64,000 nt of DNA from a virus. A program made the translations under genes and the position numbers. The stretch is from IMG/VR virus record IMGVR_UViG_3300040960_001631, positions 55,998-119,997 of that record, one strand, 5' to 3'. The notes beneath the pieces were generated by a model, which saw only the letters and a program-made list of their open reading frames with translations, did no database searches and was not told the DNA's origin. Below, in pieces: positions 5,840 to 15,500 of this stretch (position 1 is its first letter; each line of letters begins with the position of its first letter).

Positions 5840-8320
5840 ATGGCAGAACCACAAAATGGCAGAATTGGCGGCGGCGTATTAGCAGATAACCTGTTACGTA
5901 ACGGCATTGACCTTAAATTTTATCAATCGTCAGGATTAGTTGCTGAGCCTATACCTTTATTACACTTAGATGTAAACAATAATAGAATTGGTGTAAACAT
6001 AGACGGTCCTGGTTTTGACCTAGAAACTCCTGTCGATTTAAGAAGCACAAATTTAATTGCAACAACAACAACTATAGATAATTTTGATATAGCAAACAGT
6101 AGAATAGATTATTTTACTGGTGCTGATATATTATTATCTTCAAACTCTACAATTGAAGCAACTAGTATTGCCACAGACGACCTATTATTCGATTATAATA
6201 CAATAAGTTCAAGGACTGCTAATACAAATATTGAACTACGTCCAGACGGCATAGGCGAAATAAACATACGATCTAATTGGAATAGCACCGGTGATATACA
6301 TGCAACTGGAGATATTACGTTTGGAGGAAATCTTACACTCGGTAATAACGATACTGATAATGTAACCTTTAATGCAGATTTAGATAGCAGTCTTATTCCG
6401 GACGCTAATAATACATATAGTTTAGGCAATACAGCAAAAAGATGGTTAAATTTATATAGTAATTTATTAAATGGTCAAAGAGTAACTGTAGGAAGTTTTT
6501 CAGTTAGTGATACTAGTTTAGCAGTAAGACAGGGAAACATTTTTTATGTCAGTACATTAGGTGATGACACAAATGTAGGGGATCACCAACACGGTGCTTT
6601 TAGAACACTAAAGCATGCGTTAGATGTAGTAGATGCAAGTTCAGCAGGTCCAGTTACAATACATATTTTTCCAGGAGAGTATGAGGAAGAATTTCCGTTA
6701 ACTATTCCGCCAAACACAAGTGTTCGTGGTGAAGATATAAGAAATACTATTATCAAACCTACAGTTGCAACACAAGACAAAGATGCATTCCTTATGGAAG
6801 GCAATACAACTATTGCTGATATTACTATAAAAGATTTTTATTACGATAGCGTAGGAGACACAGGTTACGCCTTTCGATTTACTCCAAATGGATTAGTAAA
6901 TGAAAGAAGTCCATATATTAGAAATGTAACTGTTATTACACAGGGTAGTGTAACAAGTGCAAGTGACCCTAGAGGGTTTTTAGAGGGCGATGCAGGCAAA
7001 GGCGCATTAATAGACGGAAACGAATTAAACAGTTTAACTATTGAAGGTAGTATGTTGTTTCATAGTGTAACTTTTATTACTCCGGGTGTTGATTGTATTA
7101 CAATGACAAATGGTACAAGAGTTGAATGGCTTAATAGTTTTACATATTTTGCTAATAGAAGTTTATATGCTACACAAGGCGCAGACGGATTAGGCGGCAA
7201 CGGAGTTCGTTACGGAGCAGAAGTGCGTTCAATTGGAAGTGCCAGTGTCTATGGTAATTACGGTGCAGTAGCAGATGGTGCTGATACATTAATGTATTTG
7301 ATAGGTCATAACTTTGCATATGTAGGTACAGCAAATGATGTATCTAACGATGCAACATTGGTTATAGAAGCAAATGAAGCTGTTGAACTAAATGACGGCG
7401 CAATACATTTTACTAGTACAAATGCAGCTGGAAAATTTAAAGTAGGAAATTCATTTTTTGCAGATTTTGAAACGGGCACTACAAGTATAGATGCTACTGG
7501 TGTAGATTTTTCAGGATTAAGTGAAATAGTTGTTAGAAATGGATTAGAAAGAACGTTTATTGATGGCACACGCATAGATACTGGAAATATTAGAATAAGT
7601 GGAAACACCATAGATACTATTGACGGACAACTTATACTAAGCCCAGTTACAGAAATTATTAATACTTCGTCTAACGACGGATTTGTAGTAAGTAATGGTA
7701 ACGATAACGAAAGAACCGATGTAGAAGGATCTATTAGATTTAATACAGATACAAATTTATTTGAAGGTTATTCAACAGGTAATTTAAGTTTTGGCGGCGT
7801 CTATTCTGATGATAGAAATACTAGTGTAACGGCTCATAACACAAATAATAGTTTAATTTTTACAAGCGGGAGTGCAACAACTGGTGTGTTAGACAATTCA
7901 ACATTTACTCTGTTAGGATTATCAGATGGAGATGTTTTATTTGATACAAATGTAATAGAAACTACACTAAGTAATAGCGATTTAGAAATACTCCCTAATG
8001 GTACAGGAATAGTTGCTCCTTTTGATTTAGAAATTTTTAGCGAAACTATATCTAACACAACAGATAATTTAATGGTTATTACTGCTGAAGGTAGAGGTTA
8101 TATTAAATTTGATTCAACTACAGGATTAGTTGTTCCAAACGGTACAACTTTAGAACAAAACCCTTCACCCGAAACTGGTGAAACAAGATATAATTCTCAA
8201 GAAGGTTATATGGAAACATGGAACGGATCTGCATGGCAACGGTCTGCAGGTGAAGGCGAAGAAGTTACTGAAGATCTCCTCAAAGAACTAGTTGATATTT
8301 ATACATTAGTTCTTGGTTAA
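5840..8320 (+). CDS. Large tail fibre with beta-helix domain
   Basis: 826 aa. The N-terminus (GRIGGGVLADNLLRNG, then LLHLDVNNNRIGVN) is shared with the next fibre at 8480. Residues about 220-510 contain DUF1565-like beta-helix features: a strand FYVSTLGDDTNVGD, then FRTLKHALD, IHIFPGEYEEEFPL, SVRGEDIRNTII, and stacked Asn/Gly turns with SPYIRNVTVITQGSV. This is a pectate-lyase-like right-handed helix used by fibres for sugar binding or cleavage. The C-terminus has the IRFN and TRYN modules and ends in VDIYTLVLG. It is a receptor-binding or long-fibre candidate. Expression appears controlled by the late promoter and hairpin just upstream. Confidence 0.8.
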   Translation: MAEPQNGRIGGGVLADNLLRNGIDLKFYQSSGLVAEPIPLLHLDVNNNRIGVNIDGPGFDLETPVDLRSTNLIATTTTIDNFDIANSRIDYFTGADILLSSNSTIEATSIATDDLLFDYNTISSRTANTNIELRPDGIGEINIRSNWNSTGDIHATGDITFGGNLTLGNNDTDNVTFNADLDSSLIPDANNTYSLGNTAKRWLNLYSNLLNGQRVTVGSFSVSDTSLAVRQGNIFYVSTLGDDTNVGDHQHGAFRTLKHALDVVDASSAGPVTIHIFPGEYEEEFPLTIPPNTSVRGEDIRNTIIKPTVATQDKDAFLMEGNTTIADITIKDFYYDSVGDTGYAFRFTPNGLVNERSPYIRNVTVITQGSVTSASDPRGFLEGDAGKGALIDGNELNSLTIEGSMLFHSVTFITPGVDCITMTNGTRVEWLNSFTYFANRSLYATQGADGLGGNGVRYGAEVRSIGSASVYGNYGAVADGADTLMYLIGHNFAYVGTANDVSNDATLVIEANEAVELNDGAIHFTSTNAAGKFKVGNSFFADFETGTTSIDATGVDFSGLSEIVVRNGLERTFIDGTRIDTGNIRISGNTIDTIDGQLILSPVTEIINTSSNDGFVVSNGNDNERTDVEGSIRFNTDTNLFEGYSTGNLSFGGVYSDDRNTSVTAHNTNNSLIFTSGSATTGVLDNSTFTLLGLSDGDVLFDTNVIETTLSNSDLEILPNGTGIVAPFDLEIFSETISNTTDNLMVITAEGRGYIKFDSTTGLVVPNGTTLEQNPSPETGETRYNSQEGYMETWNGSAWQRSAGEGEEVTEDLLKELVDIYTLVLG

Positions 8321-8354
8321 AAACGCTCCTTATCAACCATAATTCATAAGATTA

Positions 8355-8479
8355 GATAAATATTATTAATGCAGTACAGCGACCATTGTATTGCAGGGTC
8401 AGACTGTGGTTAACCAGCAAAGAGCCGTGAGGCTGAGAATTTGGCTAGAGGGACAGGATCCCCGTATCGAGGAGAAGAG
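8355..8479 (+). promoter_or_regulatory. Late promoter and 110-nt structured leader
   Basis: GATAAATA at 8355-8362 is followed by about 110 untranslated nt containing GCAGTACA/TGTATTGC (one G-U pair), the palindrome GGTTAACC, and AGCC-GTGA-GGCT, then GAGGAGAAGAG before the ATG at 8480. The leader is unusually long compared with neighbouring late genes. No known riboswitch is recognised. Confidence 0.55.
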
Positions 8480-11400
8480 ATGGCTATCGGTCGCATTAGT
8501 GGTCCGCTCTTGAAAGCTAACCTTTTGCGTGAAAACGTAAATCTGGCTTTTGAGACTGACCTATTATATTTAGATGTTCAAAACAGCCGAATCGGTATTA
8601 ATACTGATGCACCTCAATACGATCTAGACGTAAGCGGTACAACAAGAACTCCAACACTTAACGTAGATACACTAGCACAACTAGGCAATATTAGTATCTC
8701 TGGCTCAAACATTGCAACTAGTGCAAATACATTAACACTAGGCACCACATCAGGTAATAGTGTTGTATATCAAAATAAACTTGTTATTGATGATTTAGAA
8801 TTACAAAACAACGAAATTAGAACTACGACATCAAACGCTAATCTAGAATTAAATCCAAATGGCACAGGTAGTGTTGAAATATTTGGTAATACAAATGTAT
8901 ATGGTAACATTGTAGCAACAGGGTCTATTACTGCTGATGGTAATATTACAATAGGTGATGCTGATACTGACAACGTTGTATTTAACGCAGAAATTCAATC
9001 TGATATTATTCCAGATGCAACAAGCACTTATTCACTAGGATCAGATCCAGCCAGCGGCGGCAAGCAATGGTCTGATGTTTGGGTAGATAATTTTTATGCC
9101 GGAACAGTAACAACAACTTCACTTGAAGTTGATGGTGTTGATCTTGCACTACGACAAGGTAATATATATTACGTATCAGAAAATGGAGATGATACATATT
9201 CGGGTGATCACCCTAATGATACTTTTGCAACTTTAGAACATGCGTTAAGTGTTGCAGGAGACGGTGACACTATTCACATTTATCCTGGAGAATACCAAGA
9301 AGTATTTCCTTTGACAATTCCTGAAGGAGTTACTGTTAAAGGACACAGCATACGAGGAGTTAATATTTCTCCTACAGCAGGAACAAATACAAACACAGCA
9401 TTCTTACTCAATGGTCAAGTAACCGTTGAAGATTTAACAATTAAAGACTTTTATGCTCCTGGATATGCATTTGAATTTGCAAACAATTTTAATATATCGT
9501 CTCGTTCGCCATATATTAGAAATATAACTGTTATTACACAAGGATCAGTTACAAGCGGTGCAGATCCAAGAGGATTTGACGAAGGAGATGCAGGCGGAGG
9601 CGCATACTTGGACGGAAGTATAGCAAACTCTGCATCTAGAGAAGCAGGATGCTTATTTCATAGTGTAACGTTTATTACACCAGGTGTTGATGCACTTACT
9701 ATAACAAATGGTACAAGAGTTGAATGGCTTAATTCTTTTACATATTTTGCAAATAAAGGTTTATATGCGTTAGACGGAGCAACTGGTCTAAAAGGTACAG
9801 GTAAAACAGCAGTTAGAGTTGACGGAGCAAGCGGACCATATCTAGCAGGAGAAACATTTACATATTATGACACAGATGGTACTACAGTTTTAGCAACTGG
9901 AACTATTAGTAGTGTAGATGCTGATGGAAAATTTTATGTTTCTGGAAATTTATCAGGACTTGAAGTTGCAGCAGGGCGCGGCGGCAAAACTATATTAAGA
10001 AATCAAAATCCTGTTACAGATACTGCTATTAAAAAGTTTGGAACAAGCAGTCTTATATTAGATGGCACTGAAGATTCTATCAGTGTTGCATCAAACAATG
10101 ATTTTGGTTTTGGAACAGATGATTTTACTATTGAAGGATTTTTCTACTTTGATAGTGTAACTGGTACAAGAAGTTTAATAGACCTTAGGGCAGGCGCAGA
10201 TACAGATGTAGGTCCGTACTTAAATTTAAATGCAGGTAATCCAGAAGTTTATATTAACGGTTCGACTGTATTATCAAGTGGAACATCCTTAACTACAGCA
10301 ACTTGGTATCATATTGCAGTATCACGCACCGGTACAACTATGAAACTTTTTGTAGACGGTACAGAAGAAGATAGTGCAACAGTTAGTACAGACTTAGGTT
10401 CAGCAAAACCATTAGTAGTTGGTGCAAAATGGAGCACAACTGCTGAGTACTTAGATGGTAATGTTGACGAAGTAAGAATTTCAAAAGGTGTTGGTAGATA
10501 TACAGGTGCATTTGGTGCAATTACATCAGAGTTTACAAGTGATACTTCAACAACACTTTTATTACATTTTAACACAGCAGATGATAGTTCTGAAACTATT
10601 GTAGATGATACATTAAACAGTCAAGATTTAAGATTTAGTGGCGGCGAAACTGCAACATATGTTACACTTGCTGACACACTAGACTTTGGCGGCGAAATAA
10701 GAAGTATTGCAAGTGCAAACGTATACGGTAACTACGGTGCATATGGCGACGGCAATGGTGTACTGATGTATTTGATCAGTCAAAACTTTGCATACATTGG
10801 TAATGGTAAAGATGTTGATAACGATCCAACAACTGTTGTGCAAACACAAGAAGTTACTGAATTAAACAATGCAAAAATAAGATATAACTCTGTTGATCAT
10901 AAAGGTGACTTTAGAGTTGGTGATTTATTTTATGTAAATCAAGCAGACGGCACTGTTGATTTTACTAGTTCACAATTTAATATTGACACAACTAGTGGTT
11001 TAACAATTACTACAGGCGGCAACACTACTACAATTACTGGTACAGAAATTGATACTGGTAATTTAAGATTAAGTGGCAACACAATTAGTAGTTTGTCAGG
11101 CGATATTAATTTAAGTAGTGACAGCGGCAATGTTAAGATTACTTCAACAGGAAGTTTACAATTACCATCGGGAAGTGTAGCAGCAAGACCAACGCCTGCA
11201 ACAGGTATGATTCGTTACAACACAGACGATAATACTTTTGAAGGATATGACGGCAATTGGAGAGTATTAAGTGGTGTTTATGATTTAGATAGAGACACTT
11301 ATATTACACCAGAATTAACTCCCGGTGCAAATGATAGTACAATTAGATTTTATATTAGTGGTGCAGAAAGAGCTAGTATAACAAGTACAACATTTGAAAC

Positions 11401-11818
11401 ACCTAGAATAGATGTAGATGATATATACATAGACGGAAACGTTATTGGAACAACAACAGCAGACACAGATTTACAACTTACTGCTAATGGCACTGGTTCT
11501 GTTGTAATGGATAATATTGCTATTAAAGATAGCACAATTACAAACACACTAGTAGATACACCATTATTATTCCAGCAACAAGGAAATGGATATTTTAAAA
11601 TAGAAGGTACTGGAGGGTTTGTTGTTCCTGTAGGTACAAGTTTACAAAGACCTGCTGCGGCTTATAGAGAAACCGGAATGATAAGGTTCAATGTCGAGCA
11701 AGGTTACTTAGAAATTTGGGATGGCACTTCTTGGGTATCTGTTGCAGGTGCTTCTGGTGCAATTACTTTTGCAGCAGCAGAAGACTTAGCTATCGAATAC
11801 GTATTAACATTAGGATAA
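8480..11818 (+). CDS. Large tail fibre, beta-helix plus inserted LamG-like domain
   Basis: 1,112 aa from the ATG at 8480, which has a GAGGAGAAGAG ribosome site. A TTG at 8441 is in frame but adds residues absent from the paralogue. The first 430 and last 380 residues align with the 5840 fibre: DVQNSRIGIN, beta-helix IHIYPGEYQEVFPL, SPYIRNITVITQGSV, C-terminal GMIRFN and EYVLTLG. Between LYALDGATGL and GGEIRSIAS lies about 300 extra residues. They include a concanavalin/laminin-G-3-like domain (residues about 512-693): SSLILDGTEDSI, FTIEGFFYFD, WYHIAVSRTG, MKLFVDGTEEDS, and GNVDEVRISKGVGRY. Such domains bind glycans. It is a receptor-binding fibre candidate. Confidence 0.82.
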   Translation: MAIGRISGPLLKANLLRENVNLAFETDLLYLDVQNSRIGINTDAPQYDLDVSGTTRTPTLNVDTLAQLGNISISGSNIATSANTLTLGTTSGNSVVYQNKLVIDDLELQNNEIRTTTSNANLELNPNGTGSVEIFGNTNVYGNIVATGSITADGNITIGDADTDNVVFNAEIQSDIIPDATSTYSLGSDPASGGKQWSDVWVDNFYAGTVTTTSLEVDGVDLALRQGNIYYVSENGDDTYSGDHPNDTFATLEHALSVAGDGDTIHIYPGEYQEVFPLTIPEGVTVKGHSIRGVNISPTAGTNTNTAFLLNGQVTVEDLTIKDFYAPGYAFEFANNFNISSRSPYIRNITVITQGSVTSGADPRGFDEGDAGGGAYLDGSIANSASREAGCLFHSVTFITPGVDALTITNGTRVEWLNSFTYFANKGLYALDGATGLKGTGKTAVRVDGASGPYLAGETFTYYDTDGTTVLATGTISSVDADGKFYVSGNLSGLEVAAGRGGKTILRNQNPVTDTAIKKFGTSSLILDGTEDSISVASNNDFGFGTDDFTIEGFFYFDSVTGTRSLIDLRAGADTDVGPYLNLNAGNPEVYINGSTVLSSGTSLTTATWYHIAVSRTGTTMKLFVDGTEEDSATVSTDLGSAKPLVVGAKWSTTAEYLDGNVDEVRISKGVGRYTGAFGAITSEFTSDTSTTLLLHFNTADDSSETIVDDTLNSQDLRFSGGETATYVTLADTLDFGGEIRSIASANVYGNYGAYGDGNGVLMYLISQNFAYIGNGKDVDNDPTTVVQTQEVTELNNAKIRYNSVDHKGDFRVGDLFYVNQADGTVDFTSSQFNIDTTSGLTITTGGNTTTITGTEIDTGNLRLSGNTISSLSGDINLSSDSGNVKITSTGSLQLPSGSVAARPTPATGMIRYNTDDNTFEGYDGNWRVLSGVYDLDRDTYITPELTPGANDSTIRFYISGAERASITSTTFETPRIDVDDIYIDGNVIGTTTADTDLQLTANGTGSVVMDNIAIKDSTITNTLVDTPLLFQQQGNGYFKIEGTGGFVVPVGTSLQRPAAAYRETGMIRFNVEQGYLEIWDGTSWVSVAGASGAITFAAAEDLAIEYVLTLG

Positions 11819-11822
11819 GAAA

Positions 11823-12152
11823 ATGGCAACAACGTTTAAAAATAAAGTCATAAAAGATGTAGGAGAATTACCGATACTTGCAATAGAAACAGACGCATCA
11901 ACACGATCAACTATTGTTGGTATAAGTTTAGCCAATTTAACCGGAGGCGTTGTTTATGCAAGTGTACTAGTACACGACGATACAAGTATAGAAGGGTATT
12001 TTATAAAAGATGTATTAATTCCTCCTAATTCTAGTTTAAGGGCATTAAACGCAGGAGAAAAGTTGATATTAGCACCAGAAAATCAACTTTATATACAAGC
12101 AGATCAAGACGAATCACTCGATGCAGTGATTAGTTATGTGGATATTAACTAA
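11823..12152 (+). CDS. Small beta-sandwich fibre-associated protein, paralogue 2
   Basis: 109 aa, beginning 4 nt after the preceding fibre stop. It has the same strand plan as the 4869 and 22426 products: GISLANLTGG, VHDDTSIEG, VLIPPNSSL, NAGEKLILAPENQL, and C-terminal AVISYVDIN. The position, immediately after a large fibre, is conserved for all three copies. It is predicted soluble, all-beta, without cysteine. The likely role is a cap, linker or chaperone of the adjacent fibre; this is inferred from synteny and not from any recognised family. Confidence 0.65.
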   Translation: MATTFKNKVIKDVGELPILAIETDASTRSTIVGISLANLTGGVVYASVLVHDDTSIEGYFIKDVLIPPNSSLRALNAGEKLILAPENQLYIQADQDESLDAVISYVDIN

Positions 12153-12162
12153 GGAATAAAAA

Positions 12163-12534
12163 ATGAGCAGTTACGTTGGATACAGTGCAAGCGATTACTT
12201 ACTACAAAACTCTAGTAATAGATATGTGTACGGGTTGCGCAGAACAGACGAAGGAGAGCTATTTTTTGGTAGGTCAGATCAACTAGATATAAACGACGAT
12301 CTGCAAATTAATAATCCTGGCGATCCTCAAAACAACTTTACAGATTTTGAACAAGGACAAGACTTTTTTGAGGGTAGAGATGTATATCATAATTTAGTTT
12401 TTGATAACTTAAGATATGAACAGTTTAGATGGGATGATAGAAATATCTATTATTATGTAAACAGCGAAGGCGAACTAGTTGTTAGAATTAATAAGCAGTA
12501 CACGTATCCAACAGGAACAAGTTCAAACGGTTAA
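12163..12534 (+). CDS. Small aromatic-rich virion-type protein
   Basis: 123 aa with a TAAGGAAT ribosome site. It is rich in Tyr, Asp and Asn. The second half, DDRNIYYYVNSEGELVVRI followed by NKQYTYPTG, resembles a conserved small protein I associate with fibre clusters of marine T4-like phages. The first half includes SSYVGYSASDYLL and a DINDDLQINNPGD acidic stretch. No enzyme motif is seen. It lies between the second and third large fibres, with 10-15 nt spacings that indicate co-transcription. The function is unknown. Confidence 0.6.
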   Translation: MSSYVGYSASDYLLQNSSNRYVYGLRRTDEGELFFGRSDQLDINDDLQINNPGDPQNNFTDFEQGQDFFEGRDVYHNLVFDNLRYEQFRWDDRNIYYYVNSEGELVVRINKQYTYPTGTSSNG

Positions 12535-12549
12535 GAATAGGAAAAACAA

Positions 12550-15500
12550 ATGGCAGAATTTAAAATAGGTCGCTTAAGGTTTAATTGGAAGGGAGAATGG
12601 ACTCCTTCTACAGACTATATAAAAGATGATGTAGTACGATACGGTGGAAATAGCTTTGTTATAAAAGAAACACATACTAGTTCCACGAACTTCTACGATG
12701 ACTACGGATCAGACCCTACAGATTTAAAAGTTACTGTGGCAAGAAATACAGGCGACACTGCTGATGTGTTTTATATAAACGGAAGAGAAAAAACATCAAT
12801 AAATTTACGTCAAGGAAGGACGTATATCTTTAACCAAGATGATGCTTCTAATGTATCAGGCGGCGCCAGTGCTATGCCTTTGTTTATTAGTGATACTGAT
12901 GACGGTACAAACAACGACGGTATTAGATATTCTGGTAGGGTTACTTACTATATAGATAGGGTGGCAGTAACTGAAGATGCATACATTAGTAGTTTTTCTG
13001 GAGCAAGTAGAAGAGAAGTAAGAATTACAATTGACGAATTTACTCCTGCTAGTTTATTTTATTTTGCCAACGGTACGGCATCAGCAGGCGCAGGCATTTC
13101 AACTGCCTCTAAAGCAAAATTAGAATTAATGCTAGAAGGAAAAACTTTTTATTCAGACTGGACAGTGAATACAGGATATAAAGAAGGTGATATTGTTGTT
13201 TACAATGCTAATGTTTATGTCTGTATTCAAAGCCATTCATCTGCTGCAACAGAAACTTTGGGTCTAGAAGCAGATCAACAAAATTGGAAAAAAATAGTTC
13301 AATCTAATAATTGGATCGGTAGTTGGACAGGCGGAACAAGATATATTGTAAACGATATAATTACATACGGTCCAACTGTGTATAGATGTACTACGGCGCA
13401 CACTGCTAGTACAAATTTTACTGACGATAGTGCAAATTGGGAAATTGTCCTTCAAGAGTCTTCGTATAGAAATGATTGGATAACATCTAGATTATATAGA
13501 GTCAATGAAGTAGTAAAATTTGGCGGCACCTTATGGAAGTCTAATGCACAACATTTGTCAACAACATTCCAAAATGACCTATCTAATTGGGATGTATATA
13601 TTGATGGCTTAGAATTTGATAATGCATGGTCTGCATCAGCTTACTATCAGATTGGTGATGTAGTTAGATACGGCGGCTATTCTTATCGAGCAGTGCGCAA
13701 TAATGTTAATATAATACCATTAAATAATACAGATGACTGGCAATCTGTTTATGAATCTTATCTATTTTCTCAAGATTGGTCATCAGAAGCTGCTTATGCA
13801 ATAGGTACACTTGTTAGATACAAAGGATATTTGTATGAAGCAGTTAACGATAGCACCGGTTTTGAACCTCCTGATCCATCTTACTGGAAAGTAATAATAC
13901 CAGGAAGAGAGTGGACTGGATTATGGGTTGCCGAAACTGATTATAAGCTCGGTGATCTTGCTACATACGGTTCTAATACTTACGAGTGTATATTAGCCCA
14001 TACGTCAACCGCTGGAAATGATAGACCAGACAACGACTATGGTATAAATGATACATACTGGAAAATGTATGTAGAAGGCGATGTTAACAATGTAATGACT
14101 GAACAAGGTGATATTGTTACATATCAGTCAGGTAATGTTAGATTAGGGCGCGGCGGAGAAGATAGTGCATTAAGAGTTGCAAACAGTGGCACAGAATTAG
14201 AATGGGACTTATTTGGAAATACACAAGATATTTACTATGTATCTCCTAATGGAATCGACGAAATTGACCAAGGAACTACTCCTAATTCTGCTTTTAAAAC
14301 TATCAAGTATGCGCTAGAATATATTAGTAATAATAGAAATGTCGAAACAAAATTAGACTTATCAAAAGATGTTATTGCTTATGCTATTTTGAAAAAAGGT
14401 GCGTTAGAATCATTTACTACTGCACCTAATTTAGGTGCTATTTTAGACGAAACTAATCCTAACACAGGCTTTGCTTACGGAGACGTTACAGGTAACGGAA
14501 GTATAAATTCGTCAGATGCCCAAGGGTATCTGCAATGGTATAATTATCATATAAGTGGAATTTCTTCAGACGCACCAAGCGAAGGTGTAAGAGCAGCTTG
14601 CGAAGATTTATATAATAGATTATCGGCTAGTCGTGCAGATATTATTGACGAAACATTTGAATGGAGCGGTGATAATTATGATTTGGTCACTACAAGTATC
14701 AAAGAAGCTACTCTTTTTGTAAAAACAGGTCTTTATAAAGAGATATTACCTTTACGTGTGCCAGAACTTACTGCTGTAGTAGGCGATGAATTAAGAAGTA
14801 CTGTAATTACCCCAGCTAGCAGCTACGAATCAACAGACATGTTTTATTTGCGTAACGGTGCAGGTTTAAGGAATTGTACCTTACAAGGATTAAATGATGT
14901 CTTAAGTGATGCAAGTGAATATTTAACTAGACGACCTTCAAACGATGTAAAGTTTGTAAGTTTAGATCCAGGCGCTGGCCCTACTGACGAAACAGTATGG
15001 ATTACAAGTAGATCGCCTTATGTGCAAAATGTATCAGTCTTTGGTACAGGCGTTACAGGACTTAAGGTTGACGGCAATTTACACAATGGCGGAAACGACT
15101 CCATCGTTGCAAACGACTTTACACAAGTTATTAGTGATGGCATAGGAATGTGGATAACTAATCAAGGAAGAGCAGAACTTGTGTCAGTGTTTACTTATTA
15201 TTGTCATATAGGCTATCTTGCAGAAGCCGGCGGAAAAATTAGAGGCACTAACGGAAATAATTCTTACGGCGATTATGGATCCGTTTCTGAAGGTGTAGCA
15301 GTAAGTGAAACTCCTATTACTGGAGTAGTAGACAATTATTATCAAGATGCACAAATTCCGACAGTATTTACTAACGGTAACGAAATTTTGCATGTAGAAT
15401 ATTCTAATGCAGGTGTAAATTACAATACTTCTGCTAGTTATACACTTACAGGAAGCGGCACAAACGCAGCAGTTTCTTCTTCTAATGTTGTAGATGGCGG

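Noticed and set aside
8441-8479. Upstream TTG start for the 8480 fibre
   Set aside because: Adds residues absent from the paralogue and lies before a clear GAGGAGAAGAG site for the ATG at 8480.
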